In this document: positions 27,318-36,320 of the stretch, one piece after another | How the letters are laid out: each line of letters starts with the position of its first letter | Position numbering within the stretch: position 1 is the stretch's first letter | Source of the DNA: Pelagihabitans sp963760375 | Lineage (GTDB): Bacteria; Bacteroidota; Bacteroidia; Flavobacteriales; Flavobacteriaceae | Length of the DNA stretch: 64,000 nt | Assembly (NCBI GenBank): GCA_963760375.1 | Contig: CAVXCS010000005.1 | Coordinates: forward strand, 558,001-622,000 | Direction of reading: 5' to 3' | Notes under the pieces: model-generated | The model's database searches: none | The model's input: only the letters and a program-made list of their open reading frames with translations | Told to the model about the DNA's origin: nothing | Made by a program: the position numbers and the translations under genes

Positions 27318-28658
27318 ATGAACAACCGGTCTGCCATAAAAGGGAGTAAAAAACTGTTGAATGCCTGGGCATTTTACGATTGGGCGAACTCCGTTTACAG
27401 CTTGGTGATTTCCTCAGCCATCTTCCCAATATTTTATGGGGCCCTTTTTCGGGTGGGGGGCGTGGAAAAAGTATCGGTTTTTGGGGGCGAGATCGCAAGG
27501 GCACCCTTGATCAGTTATATCACCTCTGCCGCATTTTTGTTCATCGCCTTCATCACGCCGCTATTATCGGGCATTGCAGATTATCTGGGCAACAAAAAGG
27601 TATTCATGAAATTTTTCTGTTACCTCGGGGGATTGTCCTGTATCGGGCTCTATTGGTTCTCTTTGGAACATATTTATTTGAGCCTGGGGTGCTACTTCTT
27701 TGGGTTGGTCGGATTTTGGGTCAGCTTTGCCTTCAATAATTCCTATTTGCCCGACATTGCTTTTCCGGAACAACAGGATCGTATCAGTGCCAAAGGCTTT
27801 TCCCTTGGATATATCGGCAGCGTGATTCTTTTGATCGTGAATTTGGCCATGGTCATGAAACCCGATATTTTCGGAATAGTTTCAGATCCAGGGGAGGCCG
27901 CCGAATTGAAGGCCATGAAATACTCCTTTGTTTCTGTTGGAATATGGTGGATCATTTTCGCGCAATACAGTTTTTTCCACCTCCCGAAAGGATTTAGAAA
28001 AGCGGGCAAAAGAACCAATATCATCCTAAACGGGTTCAAGGAATTGAAATCGGTATGGCTTCAATTGGGCAATCAAACCATACTGAAGCGATATTTGATG
28101 GCATTTTTCGTCTATAGCATGGCCGTGCAAACGGTAATGCTCATCGCCGCCTATTTCGGGGAACAGGAAATACTTTGGGGTTCCGATAATGAGCGCACCA
28201 CAGGCCTCATTGTAAGCATCATGGTCATTCAGTTGGTCGCCATTATTGGCGCAATGCTCACGGCTCGGGCGTCAAGGGCCTTTGGCAATATAAGAACACT
28301 TGTAGTGGTGAATCTTTGCTGGCTGTTGATCTGTATTTATGCCTATTTTGTTTACACCCCTACTGAATTTTATATTGCGGCCGGTTTTGTTGGTCTGGTG
28401 ATGGGAGGCATTCAGGCCTTGTCCAGATCAACCTATTCGAAATTCATTCCTGAAACCATCGACACCACATCATTTTTCAGTTTTTATGATGTTTCTGAGA
28501 AAATAGGCATTGTGATCGGGACATTTATTTATGGATTCATTGCCCAGCGAACGGGCAGCATGCGCCTGGCGACCATATTTCTGGGATTATTTTTTTTAAT
28601 AGGAATGCTGTTATTGCTCCGGGTCAATAAAAAAGGCCCCATGGAAATAGGGGCCTGA
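27318..28658 (+). CDS. UMF1/Atg22-like MFS transporter
   Basis: A 446-residue protein with about twelve membrane helices. The N-terminal NAWAFYDWANSVYSLVI is the hallmark of the UMF1 (Atg22-like) branch of the major facilitator superfamily; GGIQALSRSTYSKFIPE in the second half is also typical. Substrates are unproven in bacteria; amino-acid efflux is known for the yeast relative. The coding end contains a hairpin that serves as terminator for the convergent operon. Confidence 0.85.
   Translation: MNNRSAIKGSKKLLNAWAFYDWANSVYSLVISSAIFPIFYGALFRVGGVEKVSVFGGEIARAPLISYITSAAFLFIAFITPLLSGIADYLGNKKVFMKFFCYLGGLSCIGLYWFSLEHIYLSLGCYFFGLVGFWVSFAFNNSYLPDIAFPEQQDRISAKGFSLGYIGSVILLIVNLAMVMKPDIFGIVSDPGEAAELKAMKYSFVSVGIWWIIFAQYSFFHLPKGFRKAGKRTNIILNGFKELKSVWLQLGNQTILKRYLMAFFVYSMAVQTVMLIAAYFGEQEILWGSDNERTTGLIVSIMVIQLVAIIGAMLTARASRAFGNIRTLVVVNLCWLLICIYAYFVYTPTEFYIAAGFVGLVMGGIQALSRSTYSKFIPETIDTTSFFSFYDVSEKIGIVIGTFIYGFIAQRTGSMRLATIFLGLFFLIGMLLLLRVNKKGPMEIGA
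28627..28656 (-). terminator. terminator of the ECF/DUF2807 operon, inside the convergent gene
   Basis: Arms AGGCCCC (28634-28640) and GGGGCCT (28650-28656) with a 9-nt loop. On the minus strand the hairpin is followed by a seven-T run. It lies entirely inside the last codons of the UMF1 gene, so the coding end doubles as a terminator for the opposite transcript. Confidence 0.7.
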
Positions 28659-28702
28659 TCTTCGGTTCGTTTTTTGATCGGTTTTCTTGCAAAGTGCTCA
28701 AA

Positions 28703-29428
28703 TCAACCTTTTGAGATGTCTCCAGAACCTGATGTTTTGGTATCTACTTTTGCTGGATTCCCTCGGTAAGTGATATCTCCGGAACCCGATACCCTGGCTT
28801 TGAGATTTTCTCTTGCGGTTACTTTGATATCGGCAGATCCGGAAACTGTGGCTTCAACATTATCGGCTTCCAAATCAAAAGCCCTGATGTCTCCTGAGCC
28901 GGAGACGGTTACGTTAAAGTCAACCGCTTTTCCGCTGAGGTTCATATCCCCCGAACCCGACATGGTAGCGGTCATATTTTGGGCTTCAACCTCCAGGGTA
29001 ATATCGCCCGATCCAGACATGGTGGTCGAAAAATTCGAGGCTTTGATCGTTTTCTTGCCAACGATATCGCCCGACCCCGATAAGGTCACCGCATCGATTC
29101 GATCCACAGGAACGGTAATCCTAATGCCGTCATTCCAATTGGAAGGCTGTAAATTTAGATTGTCCTCTACCTTAATGGTCAGTTTGCCGTTTTTCACTTC
29201 GGTTTTGATGTATTCCAAGAGGTTTTCCTCTCCTTTTAAGGTGAGTTCGCCTTCTTTCCCATCGACCAGATCCACATCGAACCAGCCTGAGACCGCAATG
29301 GCGTCGTAATCGCCGACATTGCGCTCTATGCTGACCGTATTGCCGTTGCCTTTGATCTTTTTGCCCCATTGGGCTGTGCAGGAGGCCGATAATATTACTA
29401 CAAGACTTAAGGAGAATAATTTTTTCAT
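28703..29428 (-). CDS. DUF2807 (head GIN) lipoprotein with repeated SGSGD turns
   Basis: A 241-residue protein with lipobox ILSASC (Cys17). After an opening DAIAVSGWFDVDL it carries seven SGSGD/SGSAD turns spaced about 20 residues apart (residues 115-240), which predicts a right-handed beta-helix-like stack. DUF2807 proteins are described as putative auto-transporter adhesins, but the role is unproven. It is the last gene of the operon headed by the ECF sigma factor, so it is probably induced by an envelope signal. Confidence 0.88.
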   Translation of the reverse strand: MKKLFSLSLVVILSASCTAQWGKKIKGNGNTVSIERNVGDYDAIAVSGWFDVDLVDGKEGELTLKGEENLLEYIKTEVKNGKLTIKVEDNLNLQPSNWNDGIRITVPVDRIDAVTLSGSGDIVGKKTIKASNFSTTMSGSGDITLEVEAQNMTATMSGSGDMNLSGKAVDFNVTVSGSGDIRAFDLEADNVEATVSGSADIKVTARENLKARVSGSGDITYRGNPAKVDTKTSGSGDISKG

Positions 29429-29468
29429 TTGATTTTGAGTTTATGGATTAAATTGAATGAATTGTACA

Positions 29469-30560
29469 TTAGTTTTTAATCAGTTTGATGCCGCCGTAGT
29501 CACTGTTTATAGTGATCGTTTTGCCACTGTTGGCCGAGCCATAGTAACCTTTATAATAATTTTCGTTCGATTTTTCCTTGCTGATCGCAATTTCCAGATC
29601 CTCTTTACCGCTGAGGCCCGCATAGCTGGTCGTAATTTCAAAGTCAAAATGGTAATCGGGATGGTAACCGATCTTGATGCCGGTATAATTGGAGTTGACA
29701 CTGATGCTTCCTGCATCTGCAGCCATTTCCCTGATGGTCAGCGAACCGTAATCCGCGCCGATTTGTACCCTGCCATGGATGGTCCCAAGTTTCACGCCGA
29801 TATAATCGCCATTGCCGGTGATGTTCCCTGCTTCCATGATCTCAATATTGCCATAGTCGCTCGAATAGTCCAGGTTTTCCATCTCGATTACCGTGGCGTT
29901 GGTATAATCGGCGTTGATAGTAAGATTACCCGCTTTCTGTACCGTAAAACCGGAGTAATCTGCCTTGATGTTCCCGCTGTTGATGTATCCGATACTTGAA
30001 TTGGAGGTGTAGTCGAAGTTGAGTTCGTTGTTGCGCCCGTGAAGTTCACCGATCTCGAGCTTTCCATAATCACAGTTGATCTTGGCATGGCCATCGATTC
30101 GATCCAATAGGATGTTACCATAGTCGTTGTTCAGTTGCACACTGTTTTTGACGGGTAATTTGATGGTATAGTTGATCTGCATGTTCACATTGTTGCTATT
30201 GCCCCAGTTCCAGCCCCAACTGCTTTTGTTCTTATCGAAGATGGTTTTTGCGGAGACCATACTGCTGCTGCTTTCAAACTCAACCGTAATTTCATCCAGT
30301 TTTTTCTGTACTTTTTCCTCATTGTTGCCATTGGTCTTGATATGGACTTCAATCATAATTCTATTTTCGTTCCAACTGGTAATGTTAAGGTTGCCATAGC
30401 TGTTGCTGACTTTTAGAAGGGCATCCGCATTCACGGTAAATTCTTTTTTGATCGTTTTTTCCTTGGTATGACGGCCCCTTAGGTTTTCGTCATTGGCCGA
30501 CAAAAGCACGGGGAAAACCATCAATATGGCAATCATTTGTTTATATAGCAATGTTTTCAT
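29469..30560 (-). CDS. DUF4097-like beta-repeat exported protein
   Basis: A 363-residue protein with a signal peptide (ends VLLSAN, about residue 23). The body repeats a DYG/DYT/NYT core every 15-22 residues (NNDYGNILLD, NCDYGKLEIG, NADYTNATVI, SSDYGNIEIM, GADYGSLTIR, NSDYGGIKLI), indicating a beta-helix-like solenoid of the DUF4097 type. Its start overlaps the anti-sigma gene by 20 nt, so the two are translationally coupled. A structural or sensing role at the envelope is inferred only from context. Confidence 0.82.
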   Translation of the reverse strand: MKTLLYKQMIAILMVFPVLLSANDENLRGRHTKEKTIKKEFTVNADALLKVSNSYGNLNITSWNENRIMIEVHIKTNGNNEEKVQKKLDEITVEFESSSSMVSAKTIFDKNKSSWGWNWGNSNNVNMQINYTIKLPVKNSVQLNNDYGNILLDRIDGHAKINCDYGKLEIGELHGRNNELNFDYTSNSSIGYINSGNIKADYSGFTVQKAGNLTINADYTNATVIEMENLDYSSDYGNIEIMEAGNITGNGDYIGVKLGTIHGRVQIGADYGSLTIREMAADAGSISVNSNYTGIKIGYHPDYHFDFEITTSYAGLSGKEDLEIAISKEKSNENYYKGYYGSANSGKTITINSDYGGIKLIKN

Positions 30561-31095
30561 CTTTGTTGTTTTTAATGTTGTTAATGGTTTCTACCTGATC
30601 AAGTACGTCTTGTAAAAGATCTATCCTGGTTTGGAAATTGGTGATCATGGCACTCAAAATCAGTTTGCTGTTGCCGCCGTTCAAAAGATCTTGTTCGAGT
30701 TGGCCGTAGTTGCGTTCCAATTTCTTGAGCTGTAACAAGGTATCGTCAATCATTTTTTTGGTGGCAGGCGTGCTTTCACGCTTCAGATGGTTCACCTGTT
30801 CTTCTATCAATCCCGCAAAATAGATTTGGCTATTCGACACTTCGGGCGAAATTTCCGCCACCTGTTCGTCTAGGGTGGGCCGTGGCATGAGAATTCCCAA
30901 ACCCAAGGTCAACAAAACAATTATGGAAGCGGCAATGGAAAGCGGTCTCCACCAGGATTTATTTTTCCTGTGTAGGCCGACCGTGCCTTTTGAGGCATTC
31001 AATCTATCCAGGAACCTGGCCTGATGCCCTTCTTGGGGCTCTTCGGTGTCAAAAGTTCCCTCTATTTTTTTGAACCAATTTTCTAAATTTTCCAT
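30541..31095 (-). CDS. membrane anti-sigma-factor-like protein
   Basis: A 184-residue protein: a charged cytoplasmic N-terminus (about 50 residues, starting MENLENWFKKIEG), one transmembrane helix (WWRPLSIAASIIVLLTLGLGI, about residues 46-67) and a periplasmic, helical and coiled-coil-prone C-terminus. No named domain is obvious, but the topology and its position 1 nt after an ECF sigma gene are those of an anti-sigma factor. It would hold the sigma factor at the membrane until a signal arrives. Assignment rests mainly on context. Confidence 0.72.
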   Translation of the reverse strand: MENLENWFKKIEGTFDTEEPQEGHQARFLDRLNASKGTVGLHRKNKSWWRPLSIAASIIVLLTLGLGILMPRPTLDEQVAEISPEVSNSQIYFAGLIEEQVNHLKRESTPATKKMIDDTLLQLKKLERNYGQLEQDLLNGGNSKLILSAMITNFQTRIDLLQDVLDQVETINNIKNNKDENIAI

Positions 31096-31096
31096 T

Positions 31097-31648
31097 TCAG
31101 GTAGGTATTAATTGTTTTCTCAAGCTTTCCTTCGCCCTTGAGATGGTCGTCCTGCAATTGGCGTAGCTGATGTTCATGATGCTGCTGATTTCCTCATAAT
31201 CATAGCCTTCTATTAAATGTAAGGTCAAAGCAATTCTGTAATTGTCTTTTAATCGTTTCATGGTTTCCATCACTTGTTGAGCCTTTAGTTCCGTGAACAC
31301 ATGATCCGATTCAATTCCATCGTTGTCTTCGACCTTGTACATTATATCCTCTAGGGCAACCTCATTTTTTTTCTGTTGCTTTCTGTAATGGTATATACTG
31401 TTGTTCACCACGATCCGCTTTAGCCAGGAACCAAATGTCACCTCCCCTTTAAATGACTGCAGTTTGGTAAAGGCGCTCAAAAACGATTCCTGCATCACGT
31501 CTTCGGCTTCCGCACTGTCTTTTACAATTCGAAGTGCGGTGTTGAACATGGCCTTATAATAGCGGTTATAAACCTCCAGTTGGGCACTTTGCTTGCCTTC
31601 AATACACCATTGCAACAATGTATCAATATGTTCTCTTTTGTGGCTCAA
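31097..31648 (-). CDS. ECF-type RNA polymerase sigma factor
   Basis: A 183-residue sigma-70 family protein of ECF size. Region 2 shows YNRYYKAMFNTALRIVKD and AEDVMQESFLSAFTKL; region 4 shows RLKDNYRIALTLHLIEGYDYEEISSIMNIS, a helix-turn-helix for the -35 element. It heads a four-gene operon with the anti-sigma-like and two beta-solenoid genes. A possible own promoter lies just upstream, which suggests autoregulation. Confidence 0.92.
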   Translation of the reverse strand: MSHKREHIDTLLQWCIEGKQSAQLEVYNRYYKAMFNTALRIVKDSAEAEDVMQESFLSAFTKLQSFKGEVTFGSWLKRIVVNNSIYHYRKQQKKNEVALEDIMYKVEDNDGIESDHVFTELKAQQVMETMKRLKDNYRIALTLHLIEGYDYEEISSIMNISYANCRTTISRAKESLRKQLIPT

Positions 31649-31668
31649 AAAGTGAATGGTTTAACTAA

Positions 31669-31696
31669 TAGATGAGGGAAGTTAGGGAATGTTACA
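31669..31696 (-). promoter_or_regulatory. possible ECF-dependent autoregulated promoter
   Basis: On the minus strand TGTAACAT (31689-31696) is followed after about 14 nt by CATCTA (31669-31674), a -35/-10 pair of the kind read by ECF sigma factors. Transcription would start near 31662, some 14 nt before the sigma gene ATG. No TAnnTTTG motif is seen here. Confidence 0.42.
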
Positions 31697-31792
31697 GTTA
31701 TATCTTGAAAAATAGGTGTGAGCGCTTCATCGATAATTTGACCATCTAATCGATTAATACGTTGATTTCAGCAGATTCACTGGGTTTAGATA

Positions 31793-31800
31793 TATTTTTG
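31793..31800 (+). promoter_or_regulatory. -7 element upstream of the galactose-oxidase-like gene
   Basis: TATTTTTG matches TAnnTTTG. The best -33 TTG (31762-31764) is 28 nt away, longer than usual, so the promoter is plausible but weak. The start would be near 31805, about 43 nt before the ATG. Confidence 0.4.
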
Positions 31801-31847
31801 ATTTCGAACCAAGTACTCCCTCTAAAATTTTTAAAATTAATTTGTTT

Positions 31848-34800
31848 ATGGGAAAATTTTACCCCTCTTATAGAATATTGATGACGTCTGTGTTGTTGGC
31901 GTTGATACCATTTCCAACTACTGCGCAAAATCCTGCGCAAAATGGGCAATGGAGCGCACCAATTCCTTTTGGGATAGTTCCGGTCGCCGCGGCCAACCTT
32001 CCTGACGGACGTTTGATCACATGGTCATCGCAATTCAGGAATACTTTCGTTGAAATGGGGGACGGGATGACCTATACTGAGATATTCGACCCTTTTCTTG
32101 GTGCGAATGGTCGTGCATTGGGAGAGACCACATCAAATACGGATCATGACATGTTCTGTCCCGGCATCAACAATCTACCTGACGGCCGCATTCTTGCAGC
32201 TGGGGGGACCAGTAGCGAGCGCACCAGTATTTATGACCCAAAAACTGGACTATGGAGTGTGGCTTCCGACATGAACATCAGACGGGGCTATCAGGGCAAT
32301 GTTACCTTGAGCGATGGTTCCGTATTCACGCTAGGGGGCTCATGGAGTGAAAGTACTACCGTAAACGGCAATAAGGATGCGGAACGATGGACCCCGGAGA
32401 CCGGCTGGATATCAATGCCCCAAATTCAAAATGAACTTTTATGGAATAGCAACGATCTATCGCAGGAAGCCAGGGGTTATTATAGAATCGATAACCATGC
32501 TTGGCTTTGGGCAGCACCCAATGGCAAAATTTTCCATGCCGGTCCTGGGGAACGAATGCACTGGATTGATGTTGCCAATGGTGGATCTTGGACCGATGCG
32601 GGACAAAGGGGCAACGATACCTATTCAATGAAGGGAACCACAGTGATGTTCGATATTGGTAAAATATTGAAAGTGGGAGGATCCAGGTCCTATGATAGCA
32701 ATACGCCAGCGAAAGAAACCTCTTTTGTCATTGACATCAATTCCAATACCCCTGTTGTAACCCGAACTGTCAATAATCTTGCTTTTTCCAGAACGATGCA
32801 CAATAGTACGGTATTGCCAAATGGCCAGGTATTGGTGACTGGTGGTTTGGATCATGCAGAAGTCTTTACCGATACGGGATCTAGGTTATCCGCGGAATTG
32901 TACAATCCATCAACCAATACATGGAGGACAGTTGCCGGCATGGCCACGCCAAGAACCTATCATAGTGTTGCCATTCTTTTGCTGGATGGCCGCGTTTTTG
33001 TAGGTGGCGGGGGTTTATGTGACGGTACCTATGGAGGCAATTGCAACAACCATATGGATGCCGAAATTTATAGCCCGCCCTATCTTTTCAATGCTTCGGG
33101 CGGATTGGCGTCAAGGCCGACCATCAGTGCTCCGGAGGCGGCGAATTACAATTCCACCATTACCGTAAATGGAAGTACCAATATCAGTAATTTCAGTTTG
33201 ATTCGTTTCTCGGCAGTTACCCATAGCACCAATAACGAACAACGAAGAATTCCGGTAAGCTTTACGGGAAGTGGCGGAAACTATGAAGTTTCCATTCCTG
33301 ACAGGAACTTATTGCCTCCAGGGTATTATATGCTATTTGCGTTGGACAATAATGGGGTTCCCAGTGTAGCGGAGAGCATCAAGATTGGCAATGGAGTAGC
33401 GATTGCTGAGAATCCAAACCTTGTTTTACATCTGCCATTTGACGAGAATTCAGGATCTATGGCCATGGATCGTTCTGGCAATGGCAATAATGCGAACATT
33501 TACAATGTCACCAATAATGCCACCACCAAAACACCGAGTACTAACAACTGGCGTCCCAATGGGGGCCTCTTTGGAGGTGCAGTTGAAATGGACGGGTATG
33601 AGTTCAGGAGCAATACCATCATCGATGTGCCTTACGATAGCTCCTTCAATGACATCAACAATTCGGTTACGGTCATGGCTTGGATAAACCGGAACGATAT
33701 TGCATACAACGTGGGCATTCTAAGCCATGATTATCCTTCGCTTTTCTTTGGTTTTCATAATAGCTTATACAAATGGGAATTCCCAACATCCACGGGTGGA
33801 TCGGTAAATTGTTATTCGGGATATTCACCTAAAAACCAATGGGTGCATATCGCTGCAACTTATGATGGCACTACCGCTCGCCTGTTCGCAAACGGGGTGG
33901 AAGTCTGTACCCAGAATGCCACGGGAAATATCTTGCTCAACCCCAATGACCCCGGCGATATTAATGACACATCCTTTACAACTTCGGGTTTCTACGAGTA
34001 CAGAAACCCCACAGGAACCTTTCTCACGGGACAAAATTATAACCAAAGCGGGGTTACCGATGAAATTAATGGGCGCATCGATGAGCTAAGGGTTTTCAAT
34101 AAGGCCCTTGGAGCAGGTGAAATAAAAGTCTTTTTTGAACAAGGCATCGGTCTTCCGACTGTTGCGGTATGTCAACCCAGTACCATTATTGCGGAATATA
34201 AGATTGGCAATGGACCTTGGATACAAGGGAAGAATATAAATGTTCCAGAAGGCCAACAAGTCTTTTTAAGGGCAATAACCAATGGCACCTATTACATAAC
34301 AACCTCAGAGAAAAATTATCAGGCGCCTACTTTTAGTTCAGTGACGAATTTCACGCAAGCCAATGGTTACCAAGTGGATACTCAACTTGCCAGTATTCCG
34401 GGCAATCCGGCCAGGAATAATGGTCTTGTTGATTCAGGCAATATGGGCCAGTTCGTTTTAACTACTGCCAACGGTTGCGCCACGGTGGTCAACCTGAACG
34501 TGAATTCAGGTTGCGATTCCGGCGATTTGGTCATTGCACCGGAATGGAGAGTGAATTCGAATCCCTATCAGAGCGGAACCCCTGGTCAGGATGCTTCTAT
34601 TTCTGTAAAGGAAGGGGATAATGTTAGATTGAGCATTTTACCGAATGAAGGTCGTAACGGCAGCCCTTTAAACTTCGATGTCATGCTTCCTAGTGGAGGA
34701 ACCGTTAAAAATGTTTCCGGTGATTATCTTTTGAGCAACGTGGCCAGCTCACAAGGGGGTGCATATATCCTCACCTCCACCGAGGGCTGTTCTGTGGTTA

Positions 34801-36320
34801 TCAATGTTCAAGTAGGCACGACTACCAATAATTGCCCTCCCGGCAGCATCATCCCGGAATACCGATTGAACGGGGTCTGGCTCTCCGGTCAGAACGACGT
34901 GAACGTGGCGGTGGGCACCTCCGTGATGCTCAGCATGCTTCCCAACGGCATCGGTGTCACGGTGACCCTGCCCAACGGCACGGTCAGGGGCGACAACTAT
35001 GGCATCAGCAGTGCCACTGCCGCCAACAGCGGGACGTACTTGCTGACCTCCGCGCAGGGCTGCCAGACCACGATCAACCTCACGGTGGGCAGCGGTGTCA
35101 GCTGCCCCGCGGGCAGCCTCGTCCCCCGTTACACCGTCGACGGGACTTCGGGCAGCGGTGCGGGCACCCTTACGGTGACCGCCGGGCAATCGGTGGTGCT
35201 CTCCACGGTCCAGGGCGGCACCTATGAGATCAGGCGCCCCGACGGTTCCACGGTCGTCGGCGCGCTCGACCTGGGCACGGCCACGGCCTCCCAAGCGGGC
35301 CGCTACACCTTCACCACCGCCGCGGGCTGTACGGCCACCCTTGACCTGACCGTGAACGCGGCCCCCACGGGCGGCTGCCCCGCGGGCAGCCTCGTTCCCC
35401 GCTACACGGTCGACGGGACTTCGGGCAGCGGCACGGGCACCCTTGCGGTGACCGCCGGCCAATCGGTGGTGCTCTCCACGGTCCAGGGCGGCACCTATGA
35501 GGTCAGGCGTCCCGACGGGTCAACGGTCGTCGGCGCGCTCGACCTGGGCACGGCCACGGCCTCCCAGGCGGGCCGCTATACCTTCACCACCGCTGCGGGC
35601 TGTACGGCCACCCTTGACCTGACCGTGAACGCGGCCCCCACGGGCAACTGTCCCGCCGGCAGCATCATCCCGGAATACCGTTTGAACGGGGTTTGGCTCT
35701 CCGGTCAGAACGACGTGAACGTTGCGGTGGGCACCTCCGTGATGCTCAGTATGCTGCCCAACACCATCGCTGTTCAATCGATAAGGCTTCCGGACGGAAG
35801 GCTGGTGGGCGACAACTATGGCATCGGCAGTGCCACTGTCTCCCAGAGCGGGGCGTACGTGGTGACCTCCGCGCAGGGCTGCCAGACTACGATTAACCTT
35901 ACCGTTGGCGCCGGCAACCCCTGCACTTCGTCCAGCGTGGTCCCCCGGTACACGGTCGACGGGACTTCGGGCAGCGGCACGGGCGCCCTTGCGGTGACCG
36001 CCGGCCAATCGGTGGTGCTCTCCACGGTCCAGGGGGGCACCTATGAGATCAGGCGTCCCGACGGGTCAACGGTCGTCGGCGCGCTCGACCTTGGCGGTGC
36101 CACGTCCTCCCAGGCGGGCCGCTACACCTTCACCACCGCTGCGGGCTGTAGCGGCGACACTGGACCTGACCGTGAACGCGGCCCCCACGGGCGGCTGCCC
36201 CGCGGGCAGCCTCGTTCCCCGCTACACGGTCGACGGGACTTCGGGCAGCGGCACGGGCACCCTTGCGGTGACCGCCGGCCAATCGGTGGTGCTCTCCACG
36301 GTCCAGGGCGGCACCTATGA
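31848..36320 (+). CDS. galactose-oxidase-like copper radical oxidase with LamG and Ig-like repeats (5' reading frame)
   Basis: The signal peptide is residues 1-25 (ends PTTAQ). The Kelch-type oxidase domain carries every active-site residue of galactose oxidase: Cys104 in DMFCPGIN and Tyr148 in RRGYQ (thioether partners), Trp166 in GGSWSE (stacking), Tyr371-His372 in RTYHS and His459 in AVTHSTNNEQRR (copper ligands). A DUF1929-type C-terminal domain completes it (to about residue 515). LamG-1 spans roughly residues 525-765. A Cys-bounded Ig-like array begins near residue 890. The frame runs normally to about 36150, then out of frame to a stop at 36318-36320. It would oxidise a primary alcohol, making aldehyde and hydrogen peroxide, outside the cell. 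Glyoxal-oxidase-like specificity cannot be excluded. Confidence 0.88.
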   Translation: MGKFYPSYRILMTSVLLALIPFPTTAQNPAQNGQWSAPIPFGIVPVAAANLPDGRLITWSSQFRNTFVEMGDGMTYTEIFDPFLGANGRALGETTSNTDHDMFCPGINNLPDGRILAAGGTSSERTSIYDPKTGLWSVASDMNIRRGYQGNVTLSDGSVFTLGGSWSESTTVNGNKDAERWTPETGWISMPQIQNELLWNSNDLSQEARGYYRIDNHAWLWAAPNGKIFHAGPGERMHWIDVANGGSWTDAGQRGNDTYSMKGTTVMFDIGKILKVGGSRSYDSNTPAKETSFVIDINSNTPVVTRTVNNLAFSRTMHNSTVLPNGQVLVTGGLDHAEVFTDTGSRLSAELYNPSTNTWRTVAGMATPRTYHSVAILLLDGRVFVGGGGLCDGTYGGNCNNHMDAEIYSPPYLFNASGGLASRPTISAPEAANYNSTITVNGSTNISNFSLIRFSAVTHSTNNEQRRIPVSFTGSGGNYEVSIPDRNLLPPGYYMLFALDNNGVPSVAESIKIGNGVAIAENPNLVLHLPFDENSGSMAMDRSGNGNNANIYNVTNNATTKTPSTNNWRPNGGLFGGAVEMDGYEFRSNTIIDVPYDSSFNDINNSVTVMAWINRNDIAYNVGILSHDYPSLFFGFHNSLYKWEFPTSTGGSVNCYSGYSPKNQWVHIAATYDGTTARLFANGVEVCTQNATGNILLNPNDPGDINDTSFTTSGFYEYRNPTGTFLTGQNYNQSGVTDEINGRIDELRVFNKALGAGEIKVFFEQGIGLPTVAVCQPSTIIAEYKIGNGPWIQGKNINVPEGQQVFLRAITNGTYYITTSEKNYQAPTFSSVTNFTQANGYQVDTQLASIPGNPARNNGLVDSGNMGQFVLTTANGCATVVNLNVNSGCDSGDLVIAPEWRVNSNPYQSGTPGQDASISVKEGDNVRLSILPNEGRNGSPLNFDVMLPSGGTVKNVSGDYLLSNVASSQGGAYILTSTEGCSVVINVQVGTTTNNCPPGSIIPEYRLNGVWLSGQNDVNVAVGTSVMLSMLPNGIGVTVTLPNGTVRGDNYGISSATAANSGTYLLTSAQGCQTTINLTVGSGVSCPAGSLVPRYTVDGTSGSGAGTLTVTAGQSVVLSTVQGGTYEIRRPDGSTVVGALDLGTATASQAGRYTFTTAAGCTATLDLTVNAAPTGGCPAGSLVPRYTVDGTSGSGTGTLAVTAGQSVVLSTVQGGTYEVRRPDGSTVVGALDLGTATASQAGRYTFTTAAGCTATLDLTVNAAPTGNCPAGSIIPEYRLNGVWLSGQNDVNVAVGTSVMLSMLPNTIAVQSIRLPDGRLVGDNYGIGSATVSQSGAYVVTSAQGCQTTINLTVGAGNPCTSSSVVPRYTVDGTSGSGTGALAVTAGQSVVLSTVQGGTYEIRRPDGSTVVGALDLGGATSSQAGRYTFTTAAGCSGDTGPDRERGPHGRLPRGQPRSPLHGRRDFGQRHGHPCGDRRPIGGALHGPGRHL

